A stretch of 64,000 nucleotides of DNA from Micractinium sp. NFX-FRZ (Eukaryota > Chlorophyta > Trebouxiophyceae > Chlorellales > Chlorellaceae), in contig JAPTJF010000274.1 in the NCBI GenBank assembly GCA_029339195.1, positions 20,025 through 84,024 of the forward strand, read 5' to 3'. This document shows, in pieces, positions 11,395 through 22,600 of this stretch. The position numbers were made by a program, and so were the translations under genes. Within the stretch, counting starts at the first letter, position 1; each line of letters starts with the position of its first letter. The notes beneath the pieces were generated by a model. It had not been told where the DNA came from, searched no databases, and worked only from the letters and a program-made list of their open reading frames with translations.

Positions 11395-12049
11395 GGGTGC
11401 AGGCGGCGGGGCGGGGTGCTGTGAGGCAAGTGGAGCGGCGGGGCATGCGGAGGGGTGCAACGCGGCGCAGCCCTTGAGCCAAGGCTGGCCGGCTGTGCCT
11501 GTTGAGTGTCACCGGTCCAGCGACTGTTCGCGACTGCAACCTCTCTGCCTCTCTCCCGCGCGCGCTCCTTTTTCTTGCTTCGTCTCACCTCACCAGACAC
11601 ACCCAATTTTAACAGTCCTACTGCTTTCATCAGTTCATAGCCACAACACCGAAGTGGGAAAAGGAAGAGAAGGGGCAGATGAAAATGTCAAGCGATGAAA
11701 GAGCTGCGCATGCAGGCGGGGTGTAAACATAAAGAAGCATTGCACCGCTTGCGCTGCTGCGCCAGCGGTGCAATTTCAACACGCCCAATGGCGGCCGTGT
11801 CCCCTGGCATGGGGGTGAGCGGGGAGGCCAGCAGGCGCTGCCTGCAGGGGCCACACAACGCGGCCAGTCGGGCGCTCCGTGCTTCCGCCGTATGGCCTGG
11901 CGGCGGCACCGGTCTGGCCTGCTCAACGCCGGTCACATAACTGGCGCCACATGGTAGGGTGGGGGGAGGGTTGGGGGAGGGAGGGGGGGAGGAGGCAGCT
12001 GAGCTCCAGGGGCGGAGCTGAGCTCACTCTTGGCTCCGGGCTGGCCTGC
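11395..12049. other. Convergent 3' region (Derlin and F-box/LRR 2)
   Basis: The TGTAA motif at 11722-11726 (+) is a good candidate Derlin poly(A) signal, 330 bases past the stop. The rest is G-rich and should include the 3' UTR of the minus-strand F-box gene. No gene is seen. Confidence 0.5.
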
Positions 12050-15000
12050 TCACCGCTTGCGCCGCATCGTCATCCCGCCCCCAGGGTGGTGTGCTGCCTC
12101 TGGGTCTTCCGGGTCCTCCAACTCATGCCCCCAAATCAGCCACTCGTGGCTGTAGTGCTCGCGAATGAATGCCAGCACAGTCCTGCGCCACATGGGGCGG
12201 GCGGTGCAGCAGGGGAGGGTATAGTTCAAGGGGCAGTTGGGGTCGAGGCCCGCGCAAGCCTGTGTAGTGCGGCCTGAGTGGCAGGCGGCACAGGGGTAGT
12301 GTGAGCCAGGACACAGCCCAGTTGAACCAGTCGTTGGGAGCAGCACAGGCACAGCGAAGCCACCAAACACAGTAGGGCACAGCACAGCACGCCATGCCCA
12401 GCCTCGCTCAGCACAGCACAGCGCAGCACGTTACAGCATGGCACAGCACGGCGCACGCACTTGCTGCCTGTGAAGGTGCCAAAGTGGTCGTCGGTGAAGA
12501 GCACCTGCAAGGGGGTGGGAGAGCAAGAGGCACAGCATCGCAGGAGAGTGGGCCGGCAAGGCTAAGTGGGCCTGGAGGCAGGCAACCGCAAGCTGCTGCA
12601 GCCAGCGCAGGTGAGCGGGCAGGCACACAGGCAAGGAGCGGGCATGGGCCGCCATCAGCACCGCAGCCCCCGCCACTGCGACGCACCAACTGCAGCAGCA
12701 GGAGCCTGTTGGGTAATTCAAGGAGGATACTGGGCCAGGAAGACCAAACCACACCCAGAACCATGCTCACTCGCAAACCACACCCAACACCAGCCTAGCT
12801 GTGCACCTCATCGGCCTGCAGCTCCACTGATTGCAGCGCCGAGTCGGTGATTGCATCCAGCGCCTCCCTCAGCGTGCCGTGGCCGGCCGCCAGCACCAGG
12901 CACGTCCTGCGGGCGGGCGGGGGGCGGGGGCAGGGGTTGGCAGCACCAGTGGGTGTGGTGGGCAGCAGTGAGCCTGGCGAGCAAGCGGACACGGAAGACG
13001 CGCTGTGCGCTGCGCATGCTGCCAGCCACCCCACCCGCCCGCCAGCACTTGCTTTGCTGCCCCCGCGGCCCAGCGCACCGCATCCGTGCCTCCGCTGCCT
13101 CCTCGTCCTCCTCTTCTTCCGGTGGCTCTGCCGGCGGGTCGCATGTCACCGAGATGAGCAGGTGGGTGGCGGCGTGCAGGAACTGGTGCAGGAAGAGGGC
13201 GGGGCGGTTGAGCGGGTAGTCGTCGTTGCGGTGGAACTGGATGGTCAGGGAGCGGGTGGCGGGCGGCGGGCCAGGCGCTGTGCAGGCAGCGCCAGGGCCG
13301 CCGTCAGCGCCGCCTTCAATGCCGCCAACAGCGCCGCTGCCTGCACAGCTGCCTGCAGAGGCTCCGCTGCCTCTGCCCTCCTCGGCAGGTCCCGCCCGCC
13401 CGAGGGAGGGCAGCGGGGGCAGCTTGAAGTCAAAGAGGTCGATGTCACTCAGCGCCACCACCCCGCCCTGGGGGCCCGCAGGCGCAAACAGCGGGCCGGG
13501 GCGGGGACGCAGGCACTGCGATGCGACGGGGGGGCAGCAGCAGCGGTGGGGGCCAGAGGGGGCAGTGGTCGGGAGGCAGCTATCACGCATGCACGCACAC
13601 ACGCACGCCGGCGGCGGAGACCATCGCTCCTCAAACTGCCACTTCACTTCCAGTTTGATGGCATCCCCTGCACCGCACCGCACTGCACAGCAGGCCTTCT
13701 TCCCCGCCCCCCGGCCACCTCCAGTTTGACGGCATCCCCTGCACCGCACTGCACCACACAGCAGGCCTTCTTCCCCGCCCCCCGCACCTCCAGCGTGAGA
13801 AACTCCACGGTGGGGGGCAGCAGCTCCGCCAGGTCTACCTCCCTGCAGGGGAGGAGGCAGTATCAGATGCTTACCTAAGACTTTCGTACGGGAGACGCAA
13901 GGGGGAGCGGGCGGGCGGCAGAGGGAGGAGCTGTGTGCCGTGGCAGCCCACTGCTTGCACCAAACCAGTCCGCCGACCAAGCTTGCACTTTGAGCTGCTA
14001 CGGTGGGGCGCTGGCTGCACTGCACTTGCATGTGCTGAGGTGGCGCCGCAACGCTAGGCTCTGCTTGAGCGGCGCGCCCTCGGCACACCTGGAGTAGCGC
14101 AGGCCCAGCTCCTTTAGCTGTCCCAGGTGTGCCGGCCTTTCAGCCACAAATCTCAGCACAAGCCTCGCCCTCAAGCAGCACAGCCCCCCAGCCATGCCAG
14201 CAATCCCAGGCGGGCCGGCTGCCTGGCATGAAGCATTGAAGTAGCAAAGCAGGGATACCAGCGATGCCTTGCTCGACTGACCACCGATACCTCCTCGGCA
14301 CACCTGAAGTAGCGCAGGCCCAGCTCTTTGAGCTGCCCCAGGTGTGCCAGGCTGAGGTGGGCATCCCAGCCGTGCTGCGGGTCTGGGCCCGGCACAAAGG
14401 AGGGCCAGTCGTCCCGCTGAGTCACCTCCCCCTCCTCGCGGCACACCCCGCACAGGTCCAGGGAAGTCAGGCTGGGGGGCAGCTGGCTGCAACAGCGCGG
14501 GGGGCGTGGCCGGGGCGGGGTATGGCTCACAGGGGGGAAGGCAGGTGGGCTAGGTAGGGACGACAGGTAGGGATTACAAAGCTTGGCTTGCAGAGCGGCT
14601 CCCATGGCAGGCTGGCCAGCCTGGCTTGACACGAGTGTGCTGGCCAGGCCGGCAGCGGAGGCGGCGCAGCAGGGGCAGACACACCAGCGCCGCCCCACAT
14701 GGGCAGAGGCCGCAGCATGCGTGTGCCCGGCAAGTGCATGTGGCAACCGCATTCCACATGCATGGAGCACCTGCACCTTTGCCACTCCGTTTGCCCCCCA
14801 GGCCCCCCTGCCGACCTGATAGCCCCCAGGCTCTCCGGCTTGGGCAGCACATAAGCCTCAAGGCGGTGCAGCTCGGGGAAGGCCTGCGGGCACAGCAGCG
14901 GGCACAGCAGGCACAGCGGGGGGTGAGTGAACTTATCCTTCAAAGCGGCGCAGCTCAGGGAAGGCCTGCAGGCACGGCAGCATGCACAGCAGTACTGCAG

Positions 15001-18000
15001 GGCTGAGAAAACTCATCCTCCCAGCTGCTGCGCAGCTCAGGGAAGGCCTGCAGCATGCAGGCACCAGACAGCAAGTGCGGCAGGTAGGCAGGCAGGCAGG
15101 CAGGCAGGGGCGCCAAGCAGCAGCTTGTGTATGCAGGCACTGTTAGGCAGGCGCCCTGGCCGGGCGGGGTGGGTGCGCACCCCCAGCTGCAGGCCTGTGA
15201 ACAGGTCCAGCCCCTGCAGCCAGGCCAGGGTGCCGGCGCAGCGCCTCTGGAACTCCTCGTTGTTCAGCAGGGACTCCAGGTCGGCCTGCTCCACCGCCTC
15301 CAGGGAGAGGCCCTCCACCTGGGTAGAAGGTGGGGTGGGACGGGAGGCATGAGGGGGTGGGGGTGGGGCGCAGTAGGTGCGCAAGGAGAGGCACTCAACT
15401 TGAAAGTGACTGGGAGGGGTGGGAGGTAGTACGGAGGGCCGGCGGGCACCAATGCAGGGGCTGCTGAGCAACGCCTGGGCTGTGCAACAGCCGCCGGTTG
15501 CAGGTGTGGATGAGCGGTGGATGCATGAGCACTTGAAGCACAGCGCGGCCCACACCGCTATCTGGCGCTGCGGTACGACCCCAGCTTTGAGCACAGCTGC
15601 TTTTGCAGCGCCCGGTTCTGAAGCCCTGGCCCACCCATTTCAGGCCCCAGCCTACACACCCCCCTTGGCACACCAGGCTGCCTGCCTCACCCGCGCCTCG
15701 CTCACGAGGTACCCCATCTGCTCGTCGTTCAGCCCGTAGCAGAAGCCCAGCACCTGGACAAAACAAAGACCGGGGAACACTCCAGGCACGGGTCAGCAGG
15801 AGGGTAGTGCGTGTGTGTGTGTGTGCGCGCACGCATGGGATACCACCGCTTGTCGCTCACCCGTGCGTCAGAAGCCCAGCGCCTGAGACTGACAAGAGGC
15901 AAGACTGGGGGCCAACCGGACAGGCGGACCAGTTCAGGAGCGCTTTTTGCCTGGCCAGCAGCCAGCCTGGCCCCACCTGTGGATCATCTGGCTTGTATCG
16001 GAACAGGCGCACAGTCACGCCATCAGTCATCCCCAGCTCGTCATCCGTCTCTGCACATGGTGAGCAACATGCGGGACCCTTACCATGAGCAACATGTGTA
16101 ACCCTTACCAAGGTGTAACCCTGACCAAGGTGTGAGTCGATCATTACCCAATCAGGCGTACGCAACAGGGGGCAGCGCCCATTGAGCGGTTTGTGGACGA
16201 CCGTGCATGACGTGGCAACCCATCCTGCCATTGCACTGTGGTCACAGGCATGCCTTGCAGTGCCGCTGTGCTGGTGCTTGGCACAGGTGTGTGCTGCCCT
16301 CAGGCAGGCAGGCGCGGGCAGGCAGAAGCAGCGAAAAGAAAAAGAGAAAAATGTGTTCGGGCAGGCCGAAGCAGCATGCGGCGGGGCTCACGGATGTCAT
16401 CTGGGTTGTAGATGCACCCCAGCGAGCGGAAGTGGTGCATCTGGACGTCGGCGGCCAGCGTAACAATGTGGACCGACTCCACCACCTCGGGCTGCGGGAG
16501 GGAGGAGGGGGAGGCAGGCAGGTGGGTGGGCGAGCTAGAGAGAGGACGGAGGTGGGCAGGGCGGGCAGGAGAGGGGGCGGCGCAGAAGGCAGTGATGTGA
16601 ACCGACCCCACCACCTCGGGCTGCGGGGGAGGGGATTTGATATTGCAAACCGCCGCAAAACCATTACTAGTTTTTGCTACACTAGTTGTTCTAAGGGGAA
16701 GGCGAGAGAGGGCGGACCCACAGGCTGGCATGCATCCACACAGCACAGCACAGCACAGCGCAGCACAGCAGCGAGCCGCATGTCCCACCCAGCACCATTG
16801 GTGCCCAGGCACCCATGCCCACAGCACACCCAGGTGCCACAAGAAGCAGGGCATGCTCAGTACAGCCTTCACAGTACACAAGGCAAGCTCAACCGCTAGC
16901 CTGCCTGCCATCCCCCTGCACCTGGTATTCATCGTGGGGCAGGAGGCGCGCGTGCCGCGCCTCCCGCAGCTCCGGGGGCGCCAGCACCAGCGCCACCTCC
17001 TGGGACACCAACTCCATCTCAGCCACCCGCCCCCGGCTGCAAACAGGGTGGGGTAACAGCGAGCAGGCCAGGCCAGGGCAGGCCAGGGGGGGTGGACAAG
17101 CAGGCCAGGGCAGGCCAGGGCAGGCCCGGACTTATCCTGGCGCGAGTGCAAGTGATGGCCTACTAAAATGACGACAGCCTGCGAACACTAACCACCCCTG
17201 CCCGTCACGTCGTGCCCCCACCCCCACCCCCACCCCCACTGACATGAAGCCGGCGGCCACTTGTCGGAAGAGGTCGCCATGGGAGCTGCCCTCCGCTGCC
17301 AGCACCTCGATGACCGGAGCGTCAATTGTGATGAGCGCCTCAACCTGTGTGAAGAGGCAAAGGGGAAGGGGAAGGGGGCCAGGAGGGAGGCAAGGCATGG
17401 TGCCGTGCGTTAGCAAGCGTGACGTCAGCGCCTCCACCTGTGGGAAAGAGAGGGGGCAGAGGCAAGGGGGGAAGGGGGAAGGCAAGGCGTGTGGTGCCGT
17501 CGCGGTGAGGCAGCAGGGAGGAGCGGGGGAGATGAGGGGGCAGCAGCGCCTCGGAACGACAGGGGCGTCAGTGGTGGTCAGCGCCTCCACCTGCGGGCGG
17601 GAGTCAAAAGAAAGACAGAGGGGATGGGACAAACAAGGCACGGTGCCGCCGTGTGTGTGAGCAAGCACTGCCTCACCTGGCTGCACAGCTTGGGCCAGTC
17701 CACCAGCAGGCGGCTGCACGCCAGCGTCAGCTCCCGCAGCGCCAGCCCCTCGGGCAGCGCCAGCGGCAGCGCCGCAAACAGGTTGAGGCTGAGCGTCTCC
17801 AGGCTGGCGGGCAGGCGGGAGAGGTCTGCCGAGGCAAAGTGGGAGAGGCTGAGGTGGCGCAGCTGGGTGAGCGGGGCAAGGACGCGGGAGTGGAAGCGCT
17901 CGGGGTCGGTGGCGCCCGAGGCGGTGCCGCCGCCGGCGGCATAGTGGTCGCAGCACAGTTCCAGGGTGTGCAGGCGGGGGAAGTGGCGGAACTGCGGAAG

Positions 18001-19201
18001 GGGCGGGAGGAGGGGGGTAGGGGGTAGGGGGCGGGGGGGCAGGCATGATAGTGGGTAAGGGTACCATTGTATTTAAGGAGGAAGATGGGGGCGACCCTCC
18101 GTGGTGGTGAAGTGGTAGAAGCACAGCTCCAGGCGGGGTGGGTGGCACGGGGAAGTCGGGGGGGTAAAGTGCGGGCGCGGGGGCAGGAGGGGGCGATGGG
18201 AGGAGGGTGACCTGGCGTGCAACCAAGCGGTGCTTTGGTGGGCAGGTGGGTCAGCGGCACACGTGAGGCTGGGCCAGTGCCAGTGGTTGGTTGCCGCACC
18301 GCTCAGCTTCAGCGTGAACTCGTAGCCCACCCTGGCAGCTGCCACACCAAGGGAAAAGGCCACAACACCAATGCGCGACTTCTTCCCCACCTTTCGCACC
18401 CCGCCCCACCACACCTGCGGCCAGCGCCCCGGCACAGACACCGCCACCGCCGCGCCCCACAGCCGCTCCAGCACCGCTCGGTTGCGGTGCGCAAAGTCTG
18501 GGTGTGTGAGCACTTTGTTGATGGGCATGCCTGCTCAGGTGTGGGGCAGATGGGTGGGAGAACGCGTGTTGTGGAGCGAGGTCCAACGAGCAGGTAGAAG
18601 GGAGGCGTTGAGCAAAGCCAGTTATGTGTTGTTGGGCATTACATGCCTGCCAGCAGCTGCCTTCCATCCCAGCGCTCCTTCCCAACAGGCCCCCGGCACC
18701 CCCAGCCAGCACTGCCGCCAGCGAGGCGCCAGCGAGGCGCAGCATGCAGCTCACCCGGGTTGACCTGCAGGTCTGCCACCGTCATCTTCTGCAGCCAGCG
18801 CACTGCCGCCGTGGGCAGTTCCTGCATGTAATCCAAGTTGATGTGCACCGGGGTGGTGGCGGCCGCGTCGCGCCACAGCCGGCAGACGAGCGCAAACGAG
18901 GAGAGCGGGCGCAGCAGGGCGTAGGCGTCCTGCCGCTCCTCCCCCAGCACGGCGCGCAGCACCAGGCGCAGCACGTCGATGGGAAGCGCCGCCTGCGGCC
19001 GGGGGGAAGGCGGCAGCGGGCAGAGGTGAGCAGCAGCGGTGTGCGAGAGCTGGCGGGTGGCCCCTGGCGGTGGCGGCAGCGGTGGTCAGGGCGGCGACTC
19101 TCAGCGACTAATGCGCAACGCGGCGGGAAGCACCGCATGCAAGCATCGCAGAGAAGCGCGATTGGCTTCGGCGCTGGCGTGAGCAGGCTGCACCGCACCA
19201 T
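12050..19201 (-). CDS. F-box / leucine-rich-repeat-like protein 2 (about 17 exons)
   Basis: The F-box exon is 18992-18755 (AALPIDVLRLVLRAVL..FALVCRLWRDAA). Next come 18530-18415 and a segment to about 18252 (VGYEFTLKLSGAA) whose junctions are unresolved. From there the frame is exact through 17991-17677, 17344-17244, 17036-16922, 16491-16392, 16050-15977, 15753-15691, 15318-15181, 14883-14816, 14486-14304, 13842-13788, 13467-13079, 12906-12807, 12504-12461 and 12182-12050 (TGA). Total is about 770 residues. The start is uncertain: a short first exon from the ATG at 19201 is in phase. The middle has leucine-rich units (LRHLSLSHFASADLSRLPAS, LETLSLNLFAALPLALP, LGQLKELGLRYFR), fitting an SCF substrate receptor. 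The last third holds an acidic stretch (PPEEEEDEEAAEA) and a basic end (MTMRRKR). Its introns hold an exceptional number of exon-edge echoes. Confidence 0.75.
13650..13790 (-). repeat. Two ~70-base tandem copies at an exon/intron edge
   Basis: Units at about 13650-13719 and 13720-13788 are nearly identical and include CCAGTTTGA.GGCATCCCCTG and GCAGGCCTTCTTCCCCGCCC. The second copy abuts the end of the exon 13842-13788 and its donor. In sense orientation each copy repeats the end of the exon (CTGGAG|GTG) plus the first 60 bases of the intron. Confidence 0.85.
14082..14134 (-). repeat. Echo of the LGQLKELGLRYF exon end
   Basis: This 53-base intron segment matches the end and donor of exon 14486-14304 at 14296-14348. 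It would read AHLGQLKELGLRYSRCAEG in the exon frame. The copy still has the AG|GTGTGC donor, so it may be a skipped or alternative exon remnant. Confidence 0.8.
14865..15060 (-). repeat. Three copies of the AFPELHR exon start
   Basis: CTGCAGGCCTTCCC.GAGCTG in sense orientation occurs at about 14865-14887 (the true exon start), 14945-14972 and 15030-15058. Copies are spaced about 82-86 bases apart and each keeps the CAG acceptor. Confidence 0.8.
16478..16626 (-). repeat. Two copies of the PEVVESVH exon start
   Basis: The sense sequence CCGCAGCCCGAGGTGGTGG is found at the true exon start (16497 downwards) and again at about 16626-16595, followed by a partly similar GTCGGTTCACAT. Both keep the acceptor. 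Confidence 0.8.
17325..17604 (-). repeat. Three copies of the VEAL exon start
   Basis: In sense orientation the acceptor and start of exon 17344-17244 recur at about 17601-17570 (VEALTTTDAPVV) and 17442-17415 (VEALTSRLL); the true exon reads VEALITIDAPVI. All three are in one open frame and each is preceded by CAG. Confidence 0.85.
18105..18165 (-). repeat. Echo of the LELCCDHY exon start
   Basis: Sense sequence CACCCCGCCTGGAGCTGTGCTTCTACCACTTC resembles the start of exon 17991-17677 (CGCCTGCACACCCTGGAACTGTGCTGCGACCAC, given here only in part). It reads RLELCFYHF, so it may be a decayed leucine-rich exon. Confidence 0.6.
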
Positions 19202-19661
19202 GATGGCGGCGTCGGGAGAAGAGACGGTCGCTAGAGCAAGTATGCGCTATTTATGCGAGCCAACAGTCCGCCTGGAACAGAAATAGATATGCGGCGGCGC
19301 CCGCTCTTCTGGCCTGTCAGCTGTCCTGCCCGCCTGCCCCGGCCTGCCCTGCCATGCTTGCCGCCAGCAACCAATCATGCAGTTCACGTCTTGTTACAAA
19401 TCAAAGTCAATTTAGCTTGAACAGGCAGAAGACAAGAGAGCAGGGAAGAGGAGCGAAGGGACAGGTAGCAACAGATGGAGAGCAAAACACAAACGCCGAG
19501 GGGAGGGGTGGGTACCAGCCTGCGGGCAGGGTGCAAGGCTCTGCAGGCATGGGCTGCCCACCCGTGCCGCTGGCTGGCGCCCAAGGTGCCATGCCGGCAT
19601 TCAGGCTGCATCGTACAGCTGGTTGGGTGCGCCCCAGGTTGTAATCGCGGCAGCACCATAA
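19202..19661. promoter_or_regulatory. Promoter of F-box/LRR 2 and 3' UTR of DCAF13
   Basis: Both flanking genes run on the minus strand. A minus-strand TGTAA at 19394-19398 lies about 265 bases past the DCAF13 stop and is a likely poly(A) signal. The segment 19202-19390 would hold the F-box/LRR 2 promoter. No distinct box was recognised. Confidence 0.45.
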
Positions 19662-22600
19662 TCACTCGATCTCCGCAACCACCTTCTTCTTGCGGGCAGG
19701 CTTGATCTTGACGGCGCCGGGCGCGCTGCACGGGCGGCGCGGGGGAAGGGTGGGTTGGGGAGGTGATGGGAGGCCACGCGGTGATCAGGCAGCACAGCGC
19801 ACAGCACGCACCGCTCCGGCGACTACCAACTGGCGTGAGCATCCTCAGGCACGGCAGTGCGCATTGGCTCTGCGCACAGCTCACCTCCCACCCCTCCCTG
19901 CTCCTGACCCAATGAAAGCAGCCAGTGAGGCGTCCCATTGGCAGCTGCGTAGCACTGCTGGCAGCGCCAGCATGCCCCTGCCCCTGCCTCTATGACCGCC
20001 ACCTGCCTCCAGCCACACACACCTCCAAACCCCGTCTCGTCCCTCCTCCCTCCCCCACCTGTGCGCGATGCGGTGCTGCGTCTTGCGCCGCTCCGAGTCC
20101 GTCTGCACCCGCCGAATCTTGTGGGCCTTGTAGATGGGCGCGGGCAGGTGGCGGTGGCGTGCGATGCGCGCGACCTCGGGCAGGTGCTTGTGCCGCTCGA
20201 TGAGCGCCTTGTTGTACTGCTGCGCCTTGCGCTCACGCGGCAGCAGCGTGCCCAGCTGCTCGCTCGCATTGGCCTTCCACATGCGCACGTTCATGTCGTC
20301 AGAGCCTGCGGGGAGGAGGGGCGCGAAGCACAGGTTGGATGATTGCACACAAGACGAACGCAGAGGCATTCCCATGTGCAGGAGCCTGCACGAAGGAGGG
20401 GCGCGGCGGGTGGGGACAGAGGTCAGTCGGTCAGACAAAGGGATGAGTGTGCATGGGACGAAAGCAGACACAGCCTGCGCCAGCGGAGGGGGGGAGGGAG
20501 GGGGCGAAGGAGGGGCACCGGGGGCGGGGTGGCGTGGGGTGGGCAGAGCGGGAGGGCAAGCAGCAGGGAGGCCAGGAGGGGCGAGGTGGAGCAGAGCCCA
20601 CAGGCACAGTTTCAATAACCACACGCTGGTAGTGTGGCCAATACACAAAGATCTCATACAATGCCTCCGGCAGTCCCTGCACCCCCTGGGTCACACACTT
20701 ACCCGAGAAAACGCATAAATCAACTTGTAAAATGCCCCAGGCAGTCACCCCGCCCTGTGCCCCCCTGGGCCCGCCCCTCACCCACCCACCGGAGAAGACG
20801 TAAGTGCCGTCGCCGCTGAAGCGCACCGCAAACACGCGCTGCATGCGCTTGGTGTGGTACACGTCGCGCGAGTGGCCGCCGTTGAAGGTGAACAGGCGCA
20901 CTGCAGGGGCGCACGCACAGGGGGCCAGGCGGGGGGGCAAGGTGTGGGTGCACATCGCGGGTGTCTCCGTCATTGACAATGCAGAGGCGCACAGTGCGAA
21001 GAAGGGAAGGCAGGGTGACGTGGGGCGAAGGTAAGCAGGGTGAGGCTGCCAGCTGCAGCAGCCCTTTCATGCGCAGCAGCCTGTGCGCAGCCCCTGCCAC
21101 CGGCAGAGCTTCCCGCCTGCCACATGCCCACGGCTGACTGGTCCCAGCAGCCTGCCAGCAACCCCTCTCGTCGTCAGCAAGCACAGCACACCCACCGCTG
21201 CTGCTTCGGCCCGCACCCTCAGCCCCGCCCCCAGCCAACGCATGCTCTCCCCCCGCCACCTCCCCTCCTGGCTTCCCCCTCCCCGCCGCACCTGACCGGT
21301 CGTACGACCCCGCCACAAACTCGCGCCCCGTGGGGGAGTAGTCGACATCCATGACCGCCGACACAAAGTCGCGGTGCACGCAGGAGGCGGAGGCGAGGCG
21401 GCGCATGTCGTAGGTGTACAGGCAGCAGTCCTCGTTGGCGGCTGCGCAGGGGGGAGGGGGCAGCGTGGGAGGGGCGAGAAGCGGTGGGTGGGGGAGGGAG
21501 GAATGGTGGGTGGGGGAGGGCTGGCAGGTGTGGGGCAGGAGCACAGAACGTGCCTGTGCTTCGTGCTTTGCGGCACGGCACAGCGCAGCGCAGCACGGCG
21601 TAGCATAGGCATAGCGAAGCACAGAGCAGCGCAGTGCAGCATAGGCATAGCGAATCGCAGCGCAGCGCGGCGCAGCACAGCGTGCGCAGCGCACCCGTGA
21701 AGTTGAAGGCCTCCATCGGGTTCCAGGCAATTGCGTTGGTCTTGGTCTGCACGGGGAGCGCGGCACACCAGGCGCGCGTTTCATGGGAAACACGAGTAAG
21801 CATTGTGCAGGGGTGCCAGGCAATTTTGCATGGCTTGGTCTGGTCGGCTGATGCGCCTGCTCCCCCACATCCCGCCCCCACCCCCTGCCCTTTGCCCCTC
21901 CCTGCACGGCACCGCCCATCGGCCCACCTGCAAAAGGTTTTCTCCAATCTAATTCATTTTAAAATGCATCGGCCCACCTGCATGACCAGCTTGCGGATGG
22001 GCGTGGACTGGCGGAGGTCGTAGAGGGCGATGCCTCGGTCGCTGCCCGTGGTGGCAAACACGTCGGGCTCTGCGGGGTTGAAGCGCACTGCACATGGTGA
22101 CAAGGGAGGGGAGGGAGGGGAGGGGGAGGGAGGAGGGGAGGGAGGATGAGACAGGGGAGCCAGGCGGGCATGCAGGCCCGGCTGCCTGTGCCAGCTCACC
22201 GCGCTCCTTTCGTGCCCCGTCTCGGCCCTGTCCCACCTGCCCCACTCCCCTCCCGGCCCCACCCGACATCATGTTCTCTGCCCGCCCACGAGCAGGCCTG
22301 CCCTCCTTTGCAGACTCTGTACCCCTCGGCCATCTCCCCCACCTGACATCACCATGCCCGGCCCCGGACACGTCCCCTGCCATCACGGCACCTCTGCGCC
22401 CCCTCCCTGCCCCACCTGACGTCATGGTATCCGCCCCCCACGAGAAGGTCTGCACCGACTCGGCGCGCTCGTGGTCCCACACCTCCACCGCCGCCCCTGC
22501 CGTGGCAAACTGGGGGCGGTCCCAATGGTGATCCACCGACCGGAAGGCGTACCTGGGTGGGGGCAGAGTGGGAGGGGAGAAGGGGGCAGGGGTGAGGGAG

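Noticed and set aside
18782..19201. Whole 140-residue minus ORF (MVRCSLLTPAPKP...) as the F-box protein start
   Set aside because: Its downstream part is in a different frame from the F-box (ALPIDVLRLVL). Only its first residues could be exon 1.
21540..21694. tRNA or structured ncRNA in the pentamer-rich intron
   Set aside because: No cloverleaf, anticodon arm or box motifs; it is a simple repeat.
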